Position numbers and translations under genes: made by a program. From NCBI RefSeq assembly GCF_963576615.1, contig NC_088714.1, forward strand, positions 47,711,772-47,775,771: 64,000 bases of DNA. Direction: 5' to 3'. Below the pieces are notes generated by a model. That model searched no databases, was not told the origin of the DNA, and saw only the letters and a list, made by a program, of their open reading frames with translations. Numbering within the stretch: the first letter of the stretch is position 1; each line of letters starts with the position of its first letter. Shown one piece after another: positions 1-11,946 of this stretch. The DNA comes from Watersipora subatra. Its lineage: Eukaryota > Bryozoa > Gymnolaemata > Cheilostomatida > Watersiporidae.

Positions 1-260
1 CAAGCAACACAATCAACGGGTGTCCTTGTCACCGTCCAAAGACATCACCAAATAGCTTGAGATTTTTCCATGTGCAGGCATTTTTTGGTCTTTTGGTCTT
101 TGGGGCTAATCGAAGTAAACTTTCTCAGAAAACTTATTTAATTTAAGTTCTAAAGCAAATTGTTTCTTCATTATCATTCTTATTTGATTAATGATGATTA
201 ATCGATAATTACTTCAAAGGTGAGTGAGAGTATGTGATGATCGATTTCGAGTGAGTAAGC

Positions 261-314
261 AAGAATTTCCACTGGTGGAAATTCTTGGAGTGAGTGAACA
301 ATGATATATCATTG
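261..314. repeat. Two neighbouring palindromes near the window start
   Basis: A 12-bp stem AAGAATTTCCAC with a TG loop (261-286) is perfect. It is followed 12 bp later by the perfect 16-bp palindrome CAATGATATATCATTG (299-314). Both lie within a run of repeated GTGAGTGAG-type words (about 220-335). Confidence 0.7.
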
Positions 315-673
315 GAACGATTGAGTGAGTGAGCTTACCTACCATTCAGTGTGACATTATCACATTAGGGGGGTTTTGCTGCATAGAGCATAGTGGCTGT
401 GTAGGATGACTCTCTCTCTCTCTCTCTCTCACTCTCACACACTGGAATTTTCTCAGTCAGACAACACCCAGGTGTCTACTTGAATCTCTTACACCTGTCT
501 GTCTTTGTGACTTTTAGCTCAACTGTAGTCACTATCAAATTACTAATCATCAATTAACATTTGACCATGAAAAAATATTGAGCAGTCACCTCATTTTGCA
601 TGTCAAAATCATTACTAGCTGACTAGCAAAGATCACCATCAGGGGAATTTTACAATTTAATAATATATTACAG

Positions 674-1797
674 TGAAAAGGACAAGCAACCCTGATGAAT
701 CACAAGCTGGATCAAGCAACTCACAAAATGACTCAGACTCAGTGGTTGTGGCAACACCAAAGACTCTGACTCCCCATGAAGATGGTAGGTTGTCTGCTAA
801 TATGATAACAACAAAGCCCTCATTGCATAAATAAAGAAGTTTTTTTTTTATTCAAATTTGCTAGAGGATGAAACTGTAATATTCTTTTTGCAGTGTCAAA
901 TATGACTGATGAGGTTGAGGATAGAGAAGATGGTTTCAGTGACGTTATAGTTGTTGGTAAATTGCCCAGTTTAACTTTTGGTGCCAACTGAATTATGAGC
1001 TTGTAGGATCGCACATGTAACAGCACATAGTTTCCTTAATCATTTCATTCTTCTTGATTTGTAGAATTGGTAGAAGGTGATGAACTAGAGAACACCTGTA
1101 TCAACAATGTAGATGGTGGCTTGCAAACATATTGTTGATAAGATCGAAAAACATTGTCTGCTCTATTTAAATTTAAAAAAACATTTGTTAATGGGTTTAT
1201 TCAATTCAAAGGAACCTAGATTAGCTTCTTCGATGTCAAGATAAGTATTTCTGGGCTAACAAATGTGTTGCTAGCATAGCATAACCAATCTTTTTTTCAG
1301 CTTATAACAATCTGTAGTGTCTATAGTGTCTTTTTTCTTCTAAAACGCCTCTCCAGATATATAATTTATTGGTGTGATGGGCATTATTCTGTTGATTTTC
1401 ACTTATCATTGGTTTCTCCTAAATGTGGTCTGTGAAAAACTTCCACTAGATGATTGAGATGTGTTGCTTAAAACTGTGTGTGACTGAATGTTCTGTTATA
1501 TTTTGTTGTGTTTTATGGTTTTTTCGTTTTTATGTTTTATTAGATTGGCCTGATGTGTGGCGGAAGAATCCTAAAACACTTGCTGAGGTAAGGAATAAGC
1601 ACCCATGGCTAATCTCCCAAAGTAATCACATCGGCTGTCTGTGGTGCAGAGATCATCCTGTGCCACAAATTGAGAAAACCACAAGTGTAGGTCAATCATC
1701 AGAGTGGGCAAAGTGCATGGTAGGATTCAATCCAATAAAGTCTGGTGATGATTATAAAGAATTAAGCAAAAGTAAACTTACAGTTTACCCCAAATAG
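674..1797 (+). CDS. 3' part of a multi-exon gene ending in a zinc-finger-like exon (partial)
   Basis: Three exons join in one frame: 674-784, 894-956 and 1544-1797. Each has an AG acceptor and the first two have GT donors (gtaggt, gtaaat), and all introns are phase 1. The first exon encodes an acidic, Ser-rich linker (SNSQNDSDSVVVATPKTLTP). The second encodes an acidic stretch (VEDREDGFSDVIVV). The last gives DWPDVWRKNPKTLAEVRNKH followed by a Cys-x2-Cys pair (CLWCRD) and runs to TAG at 1795. A tryptophan-rich 'HPWL' segment followed by Cys-x2-Cys resembles TTF/BED-type zinc-binding modules found in domesticated hAT-like proteins, but the usual later His/Cys partners are not evident. The start lies upstream of the window or was not found. 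A donor-like gtaaac near 1771 means the last exon could also continue elsewhere. The family assignment is tentative; the splice consistency supports a real gene. Confidence 0.5.
1065..1138 (+). CDS. Alternative terminal exon of the 674-1797 gene
   Basis: A gtag acceptor at 1061-1064 is followed by an in-frame, phase-1 compatible stretch (ELVEGDELENTCINNVDGGL) that ends at TGA 1136-1138. The exon 894-956 can splice either here or to 1544, because both acceptors have the same phase. This would be a short alternative C-terminus without the Cys-x2-Cys exon. It rests only on phase agreement and acidic composition matching the preceding exon. Confidence 0.3.
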
Positions 1798-3448
1798 CTT
1801 TCAAGTGGAAGGGGTAGCATTTTCACATCAGGTGCACAGGCTATTATGAAACCTCAATTAATCACAAAGCTTCTTCCAGAATATCTGATGAGGAGTGTAT
1901 GTGTATCACACAGCTCTAAATATTTAATATCATGCAAGGCAATGCTTTTAAATTAATGTATTATGTATAACTGACCGACTCATTACCTAAGCTTTATCTT
2001 AGATGAATAAGAATGATGAAAGTCTGAGGCCATTAAATTTAAATTTTAGACCCGCGGGTTTCTTAGCTATTTGGGGCACACCTTTAATGGGTGATATTAT
2101 TGAGATTTAAGGTGATCTCTGTTTGCTAGGTTTCCTTTTGTGTCTATGTTAAAAGATGAGGCTGTATGTGCTTGCTTAAAAATTAAACCGTTCTCATTTT
2201 TTCTGAGTAGTTGATTTTCTTGGGAAAACTTGAAATTTCCCTTCTTATTTTTTGTTGCAATGATTGTTTCTTCCAAACTCATTTCATTTCCATTTTAATG
2301 AATATATATGTGAAGTTAAGCACTCAAGATGAATTTACTGTGTAATAAAATAAAACCAATCCTACCATTACAAAATATTTGTTCTTTCATTGAAAAGCTG
2401 TGGAAATTAGGTATAAAACAGACTATCTTACAAAAGACTTTTGCAGGTGAGTTTCCCCGCACTCCCCTCTACCGAGAGGGTGCTCCGGCACCACTCTCGG
2501 ACTCTCCCCACGCCGCTACGCGGCTTGGGCGGGCTAACAGCCCGAGAGTCGCTTCGCCTACCTGTCACCATAGAGTATCCCCATAACAACCCATACACTT
2601 CAAACACTGGTTATAGGAGAGACAGGGGAGGAGAAAGAAAATCAGTGATACAAAAAACGAAAAGCTTGAAATGGGTGAAGTGACCTGATATAATAAAAGG
2701 GTCAAAAAATATATATATGCGAAGAAAAGGAGTATAAATCAGTTGTTAATACAAATTATGTTTAGGCTAAACTCTTACTAAACTGTCTGTCTCCTGTATC
2801 GCCAATACTGCACTTTAATCCATCCATCTTTAGTATAAAGGCAAAGTGACAATCAAAATTTCTTAGCGGTTAGCACTTTTTTCATCTAGTCTCTAAAACG
2901 TAGCGAAGTTTTTGACATTTAGTTTATCACACAGTTGTTTATACTCTATCTGCTCTAATGTTAAGCGTAATCACCAGCATTCAGAGTTGATGATGTAGAC
3001 ATACATTAATTTTGCTATAAACTAGGTAAAATAAATCTGCTTTGTGTTACGGTTCCCATTTTATGTTTTCAAATAAAAACTAAAGCTGTGTATTTAAAAT
3101 AGAGTATTAGTAAATTGATAAATAAAAGTTTGTAACGTATATTTTCATGCTTTAAAGAGTACCTCTCCACACAGCTAAACATGGAGTAAATTTAACCAAA
3201 CAAACTATGTATGATGACGGATTTTGTCTATTTGATCCAAATTCTTATAAATTACTATCTTCGTTAAAGCGTGATGCACAGCCATACTTACGAAAGCAGA
3301 GTGCTGTAAACTTATAATAAACTTTGTAAACTTTGAACTGTTGATGTTGTTGGATAAATGCACACATTGGATCTGCTGTTAATATGTAACTGTTTGTGTA
3401 GGCTAATGCTATTGGATAATCTGTTAACTTGATGGTCCCAACTACAGA
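1798..3448. other. Non-coding stretch with one GC-rich block
   Basis: This is AT-rich sequence with no supported exon. It contains the GC-rich hairpin cluster at 2451-2580. ORFs that cross that cluster are short and their codons carry no recognisable protein signal. Confidence 0.5.
2451..2580. repeat. GC-rich cluster of hairpins
   Basis: A 130-bp GC-rich block sits in AT-rich surroundings. Adjacent inverted repeats are visible: CCGAGAGGGTGC paired with GCACCACTCTCGG (2472-2500, one bulge), GCCGC/GCGGC (2512-2524) and GGGCT/AGCCC (2531-2543). The outer CCGAGAGTC at 2542-2550 can also pair with the ACTCTCGG at 2493-2500. It may be part of a mobile element or a structured RNA; the sequence alone does not decide. 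Confidence 0.5.
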
Positions 3449-4245
3449 ACTTTTCGGACTATTAACCGCACCCCTATATAAGCCGCATCTGCTGTATTTT
3501 CAAAGAAACGATAATAAAACAATACATAGGCCGCACCTTTGTATAGGCGGCAGAACTCAGGACGATGCTTTTTAACACGGCAGCAACTTTGCTGGTTAGA
3601 AGGGAACAGTGCCGCTAGGCACTGTTCCGTATTAACCGACGCTTTTTAACCCAGTGCCTAACGGAACAATACCGTTGGGTGTAGTAAAATTACATAGTTC
3701 AAGTCTAAAGTTTATTCATCACATTTATCAAGTTATTGTTCATTTTTTGTTTTGTTTTATAAGTATAGCATTTATTCGGGACAATACAGTAGTTAGGAAA
3801 CTGCAATACCGTATAAGAAATGTGCCAATGAGAAGTGGGCGGAGCCTATCATATATAAATTTGGTGCATCACATTTTATGGATTAGTATTGCTTACATAC
3901 TCACTACAGAAAGAATCAAGAATAAAAGTTATAAACTAAAGACTCCCAAGCTTGTTAATTATCATAGCATTGTACAGAAAATAAAGATACAAGGAATACA
4001 CAAAGTGTACAGAACACGCTGGCAGTCTTGGTTGGTACAAACCCATAAAATGTACAGAATCATTTAGTACATAGGCATTGTTTCGTTTTTTTTTTCACTG
4101 CTAGAAGCGCACTAACCGGAGATTCCGGTTAATGCGCGCTGGCGGTGAAAGAAAAAACCACAGAATAGCCGCACCCTTATATATAAGCCGCATGGCCCAA
4201 AGGGCCAAAACATCAGAAAAAGTAGCGGCTAATAGTCCGAAAAGT
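3449..4245. mobile_element. Non-autonomous DNA transposon with 21-bp TIRs
   Basis: The left end ACTTTTCGGACTATTAACCGC (3449-3469) is inverted at the right end (4225-4245) with one mismatch. Subterminal copies of a 'CCGCAcCCtTATATAAGCCGCA' type motif occur inside both ends. Internal hairpins are a perfect 11-bp stem GGAACAGTGCC with a GCTA loop (3603-3628) and an AACCGGA-type stem (4107-4137). An open frame at 3654-4067 encodes 137 residues with no recognisable transposase motif. No clear target-site duplication is visible, so the superfamily is left open. Confidence 0.75.
3603..3628. repeat. Perfect 11-bp stem hairpin inside the TIR element
   Basis: GGAACAGTGCC, loop GCTA, then the exact complement. 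A related 'CAGTGCCTAACGGAACA' follows about 25 bp downstream. Confidence 0.8.
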
Positions 4246-4264
4246 ACGGGAAATGTTATTGATT

Positions 4265-4595
4265 TAGTTAGGATCTAAATCTATCTCTCTGTCTTTATCT
4301 CTTTTAATCTTTTTTCTCATTCTCCCTATTTCTCCTTCTCCCTCTCTCCCTTCTCTCTCGCTCCCTCTCTGTTTCTCTCTCTCTATTTATTTCTCTCTCT
4401 TCTCTCTCTCTCTATTTCTCTCTTCTCTTCCTCTCACTTCCTCTCTCTCTTCCTCTCTCTCGCTTCCTCTCTCTCTTCCCCTCTCTCTCTCTCTTCCTCT
4501 CTCTCTCTTCCTCTCTCTTCCTCTCTCTCTCTCTCTCTTCCTCTCTCTCTTCCTCTCTCTCTTTCTCTCCTTTCTCTCACTCTCTCATGCAGTTC
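4265..4595. repeat. Long polypyrimidine (CT-rich) tract
   Basis: About 330 bp of CT dinucleotides with scattered TTCC and TTTC. It is almost purely pyrimidine on the + strand. The Arg/Glu-rich minus-strand ORF across it is an artefact of the repeat. Confidence 0.9.
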
Positions 4596-5729
4596 GTCGA
4601 GGCAACTAAGACTGGCCAATGAATGTTGAAGTGAATGCTGGCTTTCGCTCGACTAGATTCACTTTCTCGGAAGAAAGGAAATAGTATCCTGCAAACAAGA
4701 GCAGGTCGAGACATGCTAGGATTTCCATCCTGTCACAGTGGTTGGCCAATAGAAGGATTTCTTTTCCCTCTCCCTTTAGATACTGCCACAGTGCATCACT
4801 GATCTAGTGAAATGCTGTTACATATGTTGCTTTTTGTTCTGTAGGTGTGTCCAGTTTACTTTCCCTATTTGTATGTGGGTTGATGGTTTAATCGCCGCCA
4901 GCCCAACCCATGAAAATGTTGTACCGATTACATGTACAATGAATTATTGGTAACAAGGTCAGATAGCTTGACTTGATTTGGTCAAACTTATATCAAGTTT
5001 ATAATTGTTGTATGTGGATTCCTGAAAGTTGCACTGAAAGGTAGAACTAAACTTCCAACAAATCTTTCTGAATGGCCCGCGTATCGCCAACGCTCACATC
5101 TGGCTGGTCGTAATAAAAACACTAGTTTCACTTGGCCGATATTTCTATTTGTGAAGTATGTTTAAATATTGAATTCTGCAAGTTCTAACTTGACAATGTT
5201 TTTGAATCTGTGTTCGTCTAGACAAATAAAATGTCAGGCATTGGGTTCATAGTATTAGCAAATATCTGAAGTAAGATATATACATTAAACATATTTTTAT
5301 AGGTATATTTTAATAGGTATATTTTTGCATTTAAATTTTGTATATTATGTTCTACAAAGATGACATGGTGACAATAAAACTGTAAATATACAGCAACGAA
5401 TAAGAAACGTCATTTTCTATTTCTGAAAATTAAAATCAGTTCGATCTGGTTTGGTTACAATCAGATCAGTACTACCGAAACAAAGACAGAAAACATACAT
5501 TTCTAAAAACATACAGAAGTAACATACACAATGTTACTTCAAATTTGCAAAAAAATAAATCCTAATGGCCCCCGGGTCACATGCTTTGCAGCAAATCAAT
5601 TTTATTTTGGCACCATTGCGTAGCTATAAGATTATTCTGGCTTAAATAGAATTTTTCCACTTAAATGCATAACTATGGCAGGGCAACTGTTGTTACATAT
5701 ATGTCACATAGGGTATTGCGGGGTGTACT
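4596..5729. other. Intergenic stretch
   Basis: No exon or repeat could be supported here, apart from the probable minus-strand polyA signal near 5600 that belongs to the exon at 5730-5895. Confidence 0.4.
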
Positions 5730-5895
5730 TTAAACTTGTCTACTCTTATAGGAGTTGTACATTTGAACTTGGTAGTCACCTTTGTCGTCTGCTTCTGACT
5801 TTTCATCTTCTGTAAAAAACTCAAAAACCTCTTTGAAATGGGTGCACTGGCTGGATAAGTCGGAGCTTTCTTGTATTGGTTTTGGTGCTAGGAAA
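5730..5895 (-). CDS. Terminal exon of an unidentified minus-strand gene
   Basis: Read on the minus strand, an acceptor-like TTTCCTAG is followed by about 54 codons beginning PKPIQESSDLSSQCTHFKEV and continuing through an acidic patch (FTEDEKSEADDKGDYQVQMY) to TAA at 5730-5732. A minus-strand AATAAA lies about 130 bp downstream (near 5600), which suits a 3' end. Composition and the splice and polyA signals suggest a real last exon. I could not find the preceding exon at higher coordinates and do not recognise the family. Confidence 0.4.
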
Positions 5896-8800
5896 TCTAC
5901 ACTCACAGTTTTGCGGTTTTATATAAGTTTTGCCACAGTTTTATTTATAGGCTTTATCAGCGTCATAGCTTTATGATGTTAGTCTCAGCGGTCATGTCAA
6001 CTGCCTTTCACTTCATCCCTCGGGGCACCCTGTTTGTGATTGTTTGTGTCATTGTATGCGTATGAATTGTTTTTAGTGTGCTAGTGTTTGTAATGAATCA
6101 ACTAAACTATTCAATTCCTTAACTGTATTCTAAGATCCACTCAACTCGCAACAAACACAATATACAAATTACGAGAGTTCGAAGGGCACAGATTAGTATG
6201 ACATCATTGACATGTAAACAAGCATGTACGATAGGCATAAAGCAAAAATACATGTACAATAAGCATGGTGCAAGCACCAACTAAAGTACTTTCATCGCAA
6301 TTTTAAGCTAATATCTACACATATGAAATCTAAATTCCTAACTGTACAATGGATGGCAAAACATTCACCTTTGTTGTAGCTTATTTTGTTGTAAATGAGC
6401 TATCTACCTTCAGTATTAGTATGAGTCCAAATCTCCTTATATATGGATAGTCTTCACTTCAGTTGTGTTTGTCTTTAGGTGCAGAGGACTCTGGTTAGCT
6501 AGTGCTATAGTGTTATTCACCGTCTATGTGAGTGTCGATGCCGATAGGTGGGAGGTAGTCTAGTGATGGTCAGGTTACGGTTCTACAACAAGGCTAATCC
6601 AATGCTATAGTTCACGTAACGATGCCTCATATATACGCTACTGTACGTACACCTCCAACCAACCCTCTAAAGATTGGGTTGGGGTTAGATTAGCAGTCTA
6701 GACGTAAGATATTATGATACAATATACATGTTGATCGATCAACTATTAGTATACAATTAAATGATGTTGCTTCCTTAGTTGTTAGACATGGAATGAATAT
6801 AACTATAAAGCTACTTCTATATAAATGGATAGACTGAATAGGAGTTGTGTTCCTACTATAGTGTTGCTATGGACTGAGTAAATAATTCCCAACTCCACAA
6901 TCAAATGAAAAAAATATTGTACACGTATGCAGCATGTAAGCAATGGTTGTTGATGCATACTTGTTTCCGTTAGTGGGAAATAATATATGCTGTAGGAATG
7001 TATTGTAACTGCTAAGTTTCCTACCTATTAACTAATCTCTTGACATTTACGTTTGTGGGAACATTGCTAATATACAGCTATTTCAAAAACATGATTTTCA
7101 GCTATAACACCTTTAACAAATCCATAAAACTTTTACGTTTTCCATTGCCTACACTATTTGAAATGTGACTGCTCATGCTTATAACCTAGCTTCCTTATAT
7201 CTACATATATAATAAAATTTTAAATGTAGTATAAAAATGTTCTCTTTCTTAATTACAGTATATGCCAATACTAACAAGGGATTATAAGAAAAACGCTCAC
7301 CAGAGGTATTATCGAGTATGCATGTTGTTCATATTGGAGTTGTCTCCTCAGTATTTGCAAAAACGGATCTTCAAAGAGTTAACCTGCTTTTCTGCAATTT
7401 TCACGATGTTTAGCAATATTGCTAATTTTTGCAAAAGCATTCAAGTACATCATCAAAGTTTTTTTCTAATTATTTAAATCTGCATTGTAACATAATATAG
7501 CAGTCGGTAATTGAGGATACAAACAATCGATTTCCGGTTAAAATAAAAGTTGTTTTCGGAAGACTGCTGATCGGTTTGCTTTAATTATTTATATTGCTAT
7601 GTTTATGATTGTATGCCTTTTGAAAGTTTTATTTGGATAGTGGTGCTTGATACTTTTCTTGTTGTATTGCCACGCTATTTGCTTAGATGTTTTGCAAGGT
7701 GTCTATTAAGAATTATTAAAAAGATTCCACCTATTTCATTTAAAGTTTGTTAAAACCTCATCTGTCTTTGATAAAAAGCACTCACGTTATTTGGATATTG
7801 TTTGATGCGTTGCACAATTTTTGTAAATGTTAGAGTTGAGTTTTGGCTATTTTGGTATTATTCGATATTGTTAGCTGGTATATCGAGTACATAGATGAGT
7901 CTCAGTTTGTTCTCTTGTAGAGAAAAACTCTTGGTCTCTGACCAAGAGATTATTTTTTAATCTTATTATATTTTTGTGATGCAAACACGGTCATTATTTT
8001 TTACAGAAGTAATACAATCTTTTATGAGTGATTGTAAAGCTTTAAGTCTGTGTTTTCTCACTCACTCAACCCTGAACTAGATAGCATGTAAGTTGCATAC
8101 TTTAGGGATAGTCTTAGAATTAATTTTACTTGTACATGCCGTACAAGTACATGTATTTTAGATGAAAAGTTTTGATAAATTATAAACATGCTGCATGGAA
8201 ATTAGTTTCAGAATTTATAGCATTCTCTTTTGCACTCTAGCAGAATTTACAGTAGGCTACATCTTAATTGCAGGAGTTTTAAAAAACACTGCGCTGTGGT
8301 CTTTTTAGAAATTCATCAATAATCTAGCATGAGTCTAGCTTTTGATATTAAGAATATAGTTGTCTTAATTAATTTGATGCCATTCAGCTTTGTCAGATTC
8401 GCCATTCAGAAAATATCAGTGTATCTTAGAAAATGATCAAAGGATGATCATATGGTTTATCTTAAGTTTTTTGTTTTGTTGTTTTTGATAACATATATAT
8501 AAGTAACAGTTAGATAGACATGCACAGTAAGTAGTTTTCTAAGATTACAAGTTGCGCCTATTGTTAGTTGATTTACACCGAGAGCAAATATACGAAATTG
8601 CAAGATATAACTAAATTCATAAAGTTTGAAGCTCTTAGGCTATTTTAGCATAAATTCTTATGGCATTGTAATGGGCATGGACAGTAAATAATCTTTTATA
8701 AATTGATTAAGAATTAGTTTCGATGTTAAAAGAAATTTAAACTAATAAGTAGAATGTTCCTGATCTTTCAACAATGAAATATATTCTGTCACAATTGAAT

Positions 8801-10203
8801 GATTACACCCAAAACAAATAATTATATTTTAAGGGTCTTTAATGATTTCAGATTAGCCAGTTGTACAATTACCGGTAATTATTAAATTTATTTGCAAAGA
8901 GTAGGGAAATTTGTGAAAATATTCCTATCGCAAGCCACTAAATTTGAGTAAACATCATGTTTTTGAACTTTTTTTCTGCCATCAACGAACAATAATAGAC
9001 CTCAATTTTCTCAGCTTACGCTGATTGCCAAACTTGTCTTGTAAGATTGCTTAGATGTCCTGTAAGATTGCCTTCTTCTCTTGTTTCAAGCAATTTTCTT
9101 GCACAACACGTATTAATCTCTTTTGTTCACAGACTATCTACACATATTATTTTAGAGAATTAATATACAGAAAAACAGCTTCACATTTAAAATTGGACAA
9201 TATCGCAGGTGATCAATTGGGTCAAACTCTGAATGTTAGTGTTTTTTCTTCCTCCTTTTTAATAGTGTCACTTTTTTATATCGGGCAAATCAAATTTTAG
9301 TCTAAATGTTGCGCTAGTGTTTTGGTTTGAGTTATTGTATGGCTATTAACACCTATGATTAACACTGTTTGCTAAAATTAATAATTATACACAAATTGAC
9401 ATTAAAATGTATGCGCTTTTGATGATTAACTAAATGCTCGAATTAGATCGCTAGAATTTATATATTATGTGACAACCTGAAGTTTTACAAGCATCTATTT
9501 TGTTTTCAGATGATTTCACTTTGCAAGTGCCTAGAAGGATTTGGCAAGTTGTTTGACTAATGGATAAATTTTGCTACTTACATTACAGTTGGGAATTAAT
9601 AGAGCAGAAGTCTATTGTCCGAACTAAATACATTTTGATTAGGTTTTATGACTATTCAAAGCTGGTTTCCTTTTATAGGTTTACTGGTTGTCGAAAAGTA
9701 TTGTGACATTGGAAAGTCATAAATACCTGTTAGATTTTCATGTGCCATACATCTTGCTTGCACCTGCTAATCATCTCAGCGGTATATACCGTTATGATTT
9801 ATGTTGTTCTAACTTGTCTCGGAATTTCAGATTTTTTTTCAGGACTAACTTGCAATTGTATTTGTGTTGTATAAAAAAATTTTATTGTCATATGGTCACT
9901 CATTAGTTAACAAAAAATTTGTTCAGTCAATCAGTAGGTAACAAAATGTCTGGATGACCAAACGGGTAATTGTTATGTATTTTTGTGGTAATGAAACGAA
10001 ATTTCGAAACTCTTTAGTTTTTCTGTCATAACATGCCATATTTTTGAGATAGGTTTCGCCACAGTTGAGATGCTATTCCAGTTAAATAAACTGTCCAAAT
10101 AAACTGTCACTTGCCTAAAATTTTACAAATGTATGTAATGCCTTTTTATATTGTCTTTGATATTATTTAAACCATTTAAAGTGTTTTGCTTTTAACCAAA
10201 AGG
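5896..10203. other. AT-rich intergenic stretch
   Basis: No exon with convincing splice sites was seen. The only notable structure is a 9-bp perfect hairpin, CTCTTGGTC/GACCAAGAG, at 7928-7948, followed by an AT-rich run. Confidence 0.4.
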
Positions 10204-10999
10204 TTAAAGTATAACTGTCACGTACAACTTTGATCGTATTTTCTAGGTAATTCAGACACGCTGATTCCGATTTTGTACTCAAAATAAAGATTGGTCTACT
10301 AACCTTCAAAGTCATTAAGGCTTTTTTAAATATCCGTCTCGAAGACAATACAATTGGCATAATAAGCTCCTCCCATAAGTATGTGACGAAACCTAGCTTT
10401 TTCTGGAACGGAAGTTAGGATGTTTAGTCCGATTTAGAATAATAGAGATGGGTGTCTTACAACCCATTATTATCTAAACCCACAGCCTGTAAAATAATCT
10501 GTCTTTTATGAAAGGTTTATAAACTATTTAAAATTGCTCGTAGCTTGTTACATGATGTTTAAATAGGCTGAACGCCGAGAAAAATGAGCTCAAAAGCTCA
10601 AATTTCATCACAAGCTAGCGTTGTTATCGCGCTTTTTTGAGCTCATATTTTTAAATATGCAATGTTAAATAGCTTATCTACCTTTCACAAAAGACAGATT
10701 ATTTTTAAGGCTGAATTTAGATAATAATGGATTTTAAAACACCCATCTCTATTATTCTAAATCGGTCTAAACATCCCTAACTTCCGTTCTTAAAAAGCTA
10801 GGTTACGTCACGTATTTATGGGCGGAGCTTGTTGTGCCGATCGTGTTGTTTTCGACACCGATATTAAAACGGTGTAAAAAAGCCTTCATTACTTTGAAAG
10901 TTAGTGGACCAATCTTTAGTTTGAGTACAAAATCGTAATCAGCGTGTCTGATTTACCTAGCAAAAACGGTAAAAGTTGTACGTGACAGTTATGGTTTAA
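10204..10999. mobile_element. Fold-back element with about 380-bp inverted arms and TTAA ends
   Basis: The left arm (about 10204-10590) is repeated in inverted orientation as the right arm (about 10635-10999), with high but imperfect identity. Shared blocks include AACTGTCACGTACAAC near both outer ends, GAATAATAGAGATGGGTGT in the middle and a TGAGCTCA word near the centre. The spacer is only a few dozen bases. Each outer end begins TTAAA, which would match a TTAA target site as used by piggyBac-type elements. There is no transposase coding sequence, so this is a non-autonomous MITE or fold-back element. Confidence 0.85.
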
Positions 11000-11946
11000 T
11001 GAATGATTTCAACTGAACTACCAGCTGAAATGAAAAATTTCAGTGGCACTAAATATTTTTTGCGAAGGTCTTCGGTTTTTTAAATACTCGGAACATTGTC
11101 ATTAGGTGATTTGAGTAAGAGTCAATCAAGCAATCTTTTACGCTCAACTAGTATATTTACTTCTTAGTGCTAAATGATCTATGCTCAAGATGATCATCAG
11201 ATTTAATGCAAACAAGGTGTGAACTTCTATCATAAATTATGTTTTGGTGTAGCTGATTTTGACAAAAGCTTAGAGAAACTATTGTTGACTAAAATTTCAA
11301 CAGCTTTCAAGTTGTTTTGTCAACAACCAAAAGACTTGAGTTTTTTGCTGTTGACAAAAAAATTTGAAAGTTTTTTGTCACCAACAAGTACGTGGTTATG
11401 AGTAATAAGATTATGACTGTTGCATTTGGGCATTGAATGTCTTCGTAAACATAATCACTTAGAGCGCTCATAACATATTTACACAGAATAATAGTTATAA
11501 AAGGTACTCACAAAAAAGGTATTTTCTTTTAGAGTAACCGTTACAGACTTTACCGTTACAATAATATTTAAAGCAGCAATTTATGTAATGCCTGTATTAC
11601 AGTATTACAAACCATATCAAACCTTGAAAGTTGATTTTTAGGTAATTTGACTTTGGATAGATGATGTGATAATATAAAATACTCTGTAGTTTTGCTAAAT
11701 AATGGAGTTTTGGTTGTGGTTACTAATAGTGGTAGAAGCTATATAGGGTCAATTTAAAAAACATGTGTTAGATATTACAGCTGTTGGTGTGTATATATAG
11801 TGCTGTTTAGACAATTTCATGTTATATCAGCCACAAATATTTACCCTGTATTTTGCATTGAAGAAAATAATCTCAACATTTAGCTATAATCAGTGTTAAT
11901 ATAATATGTAATGTAATAATAATGATTTTTTGTAACACCACCTTGT

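Noticed and set aside
4434-4619. Arg/Glu-rich minus-strand ORF
   Set aside because: It is the translation of the CT-rich tract with no independent coding evidence.
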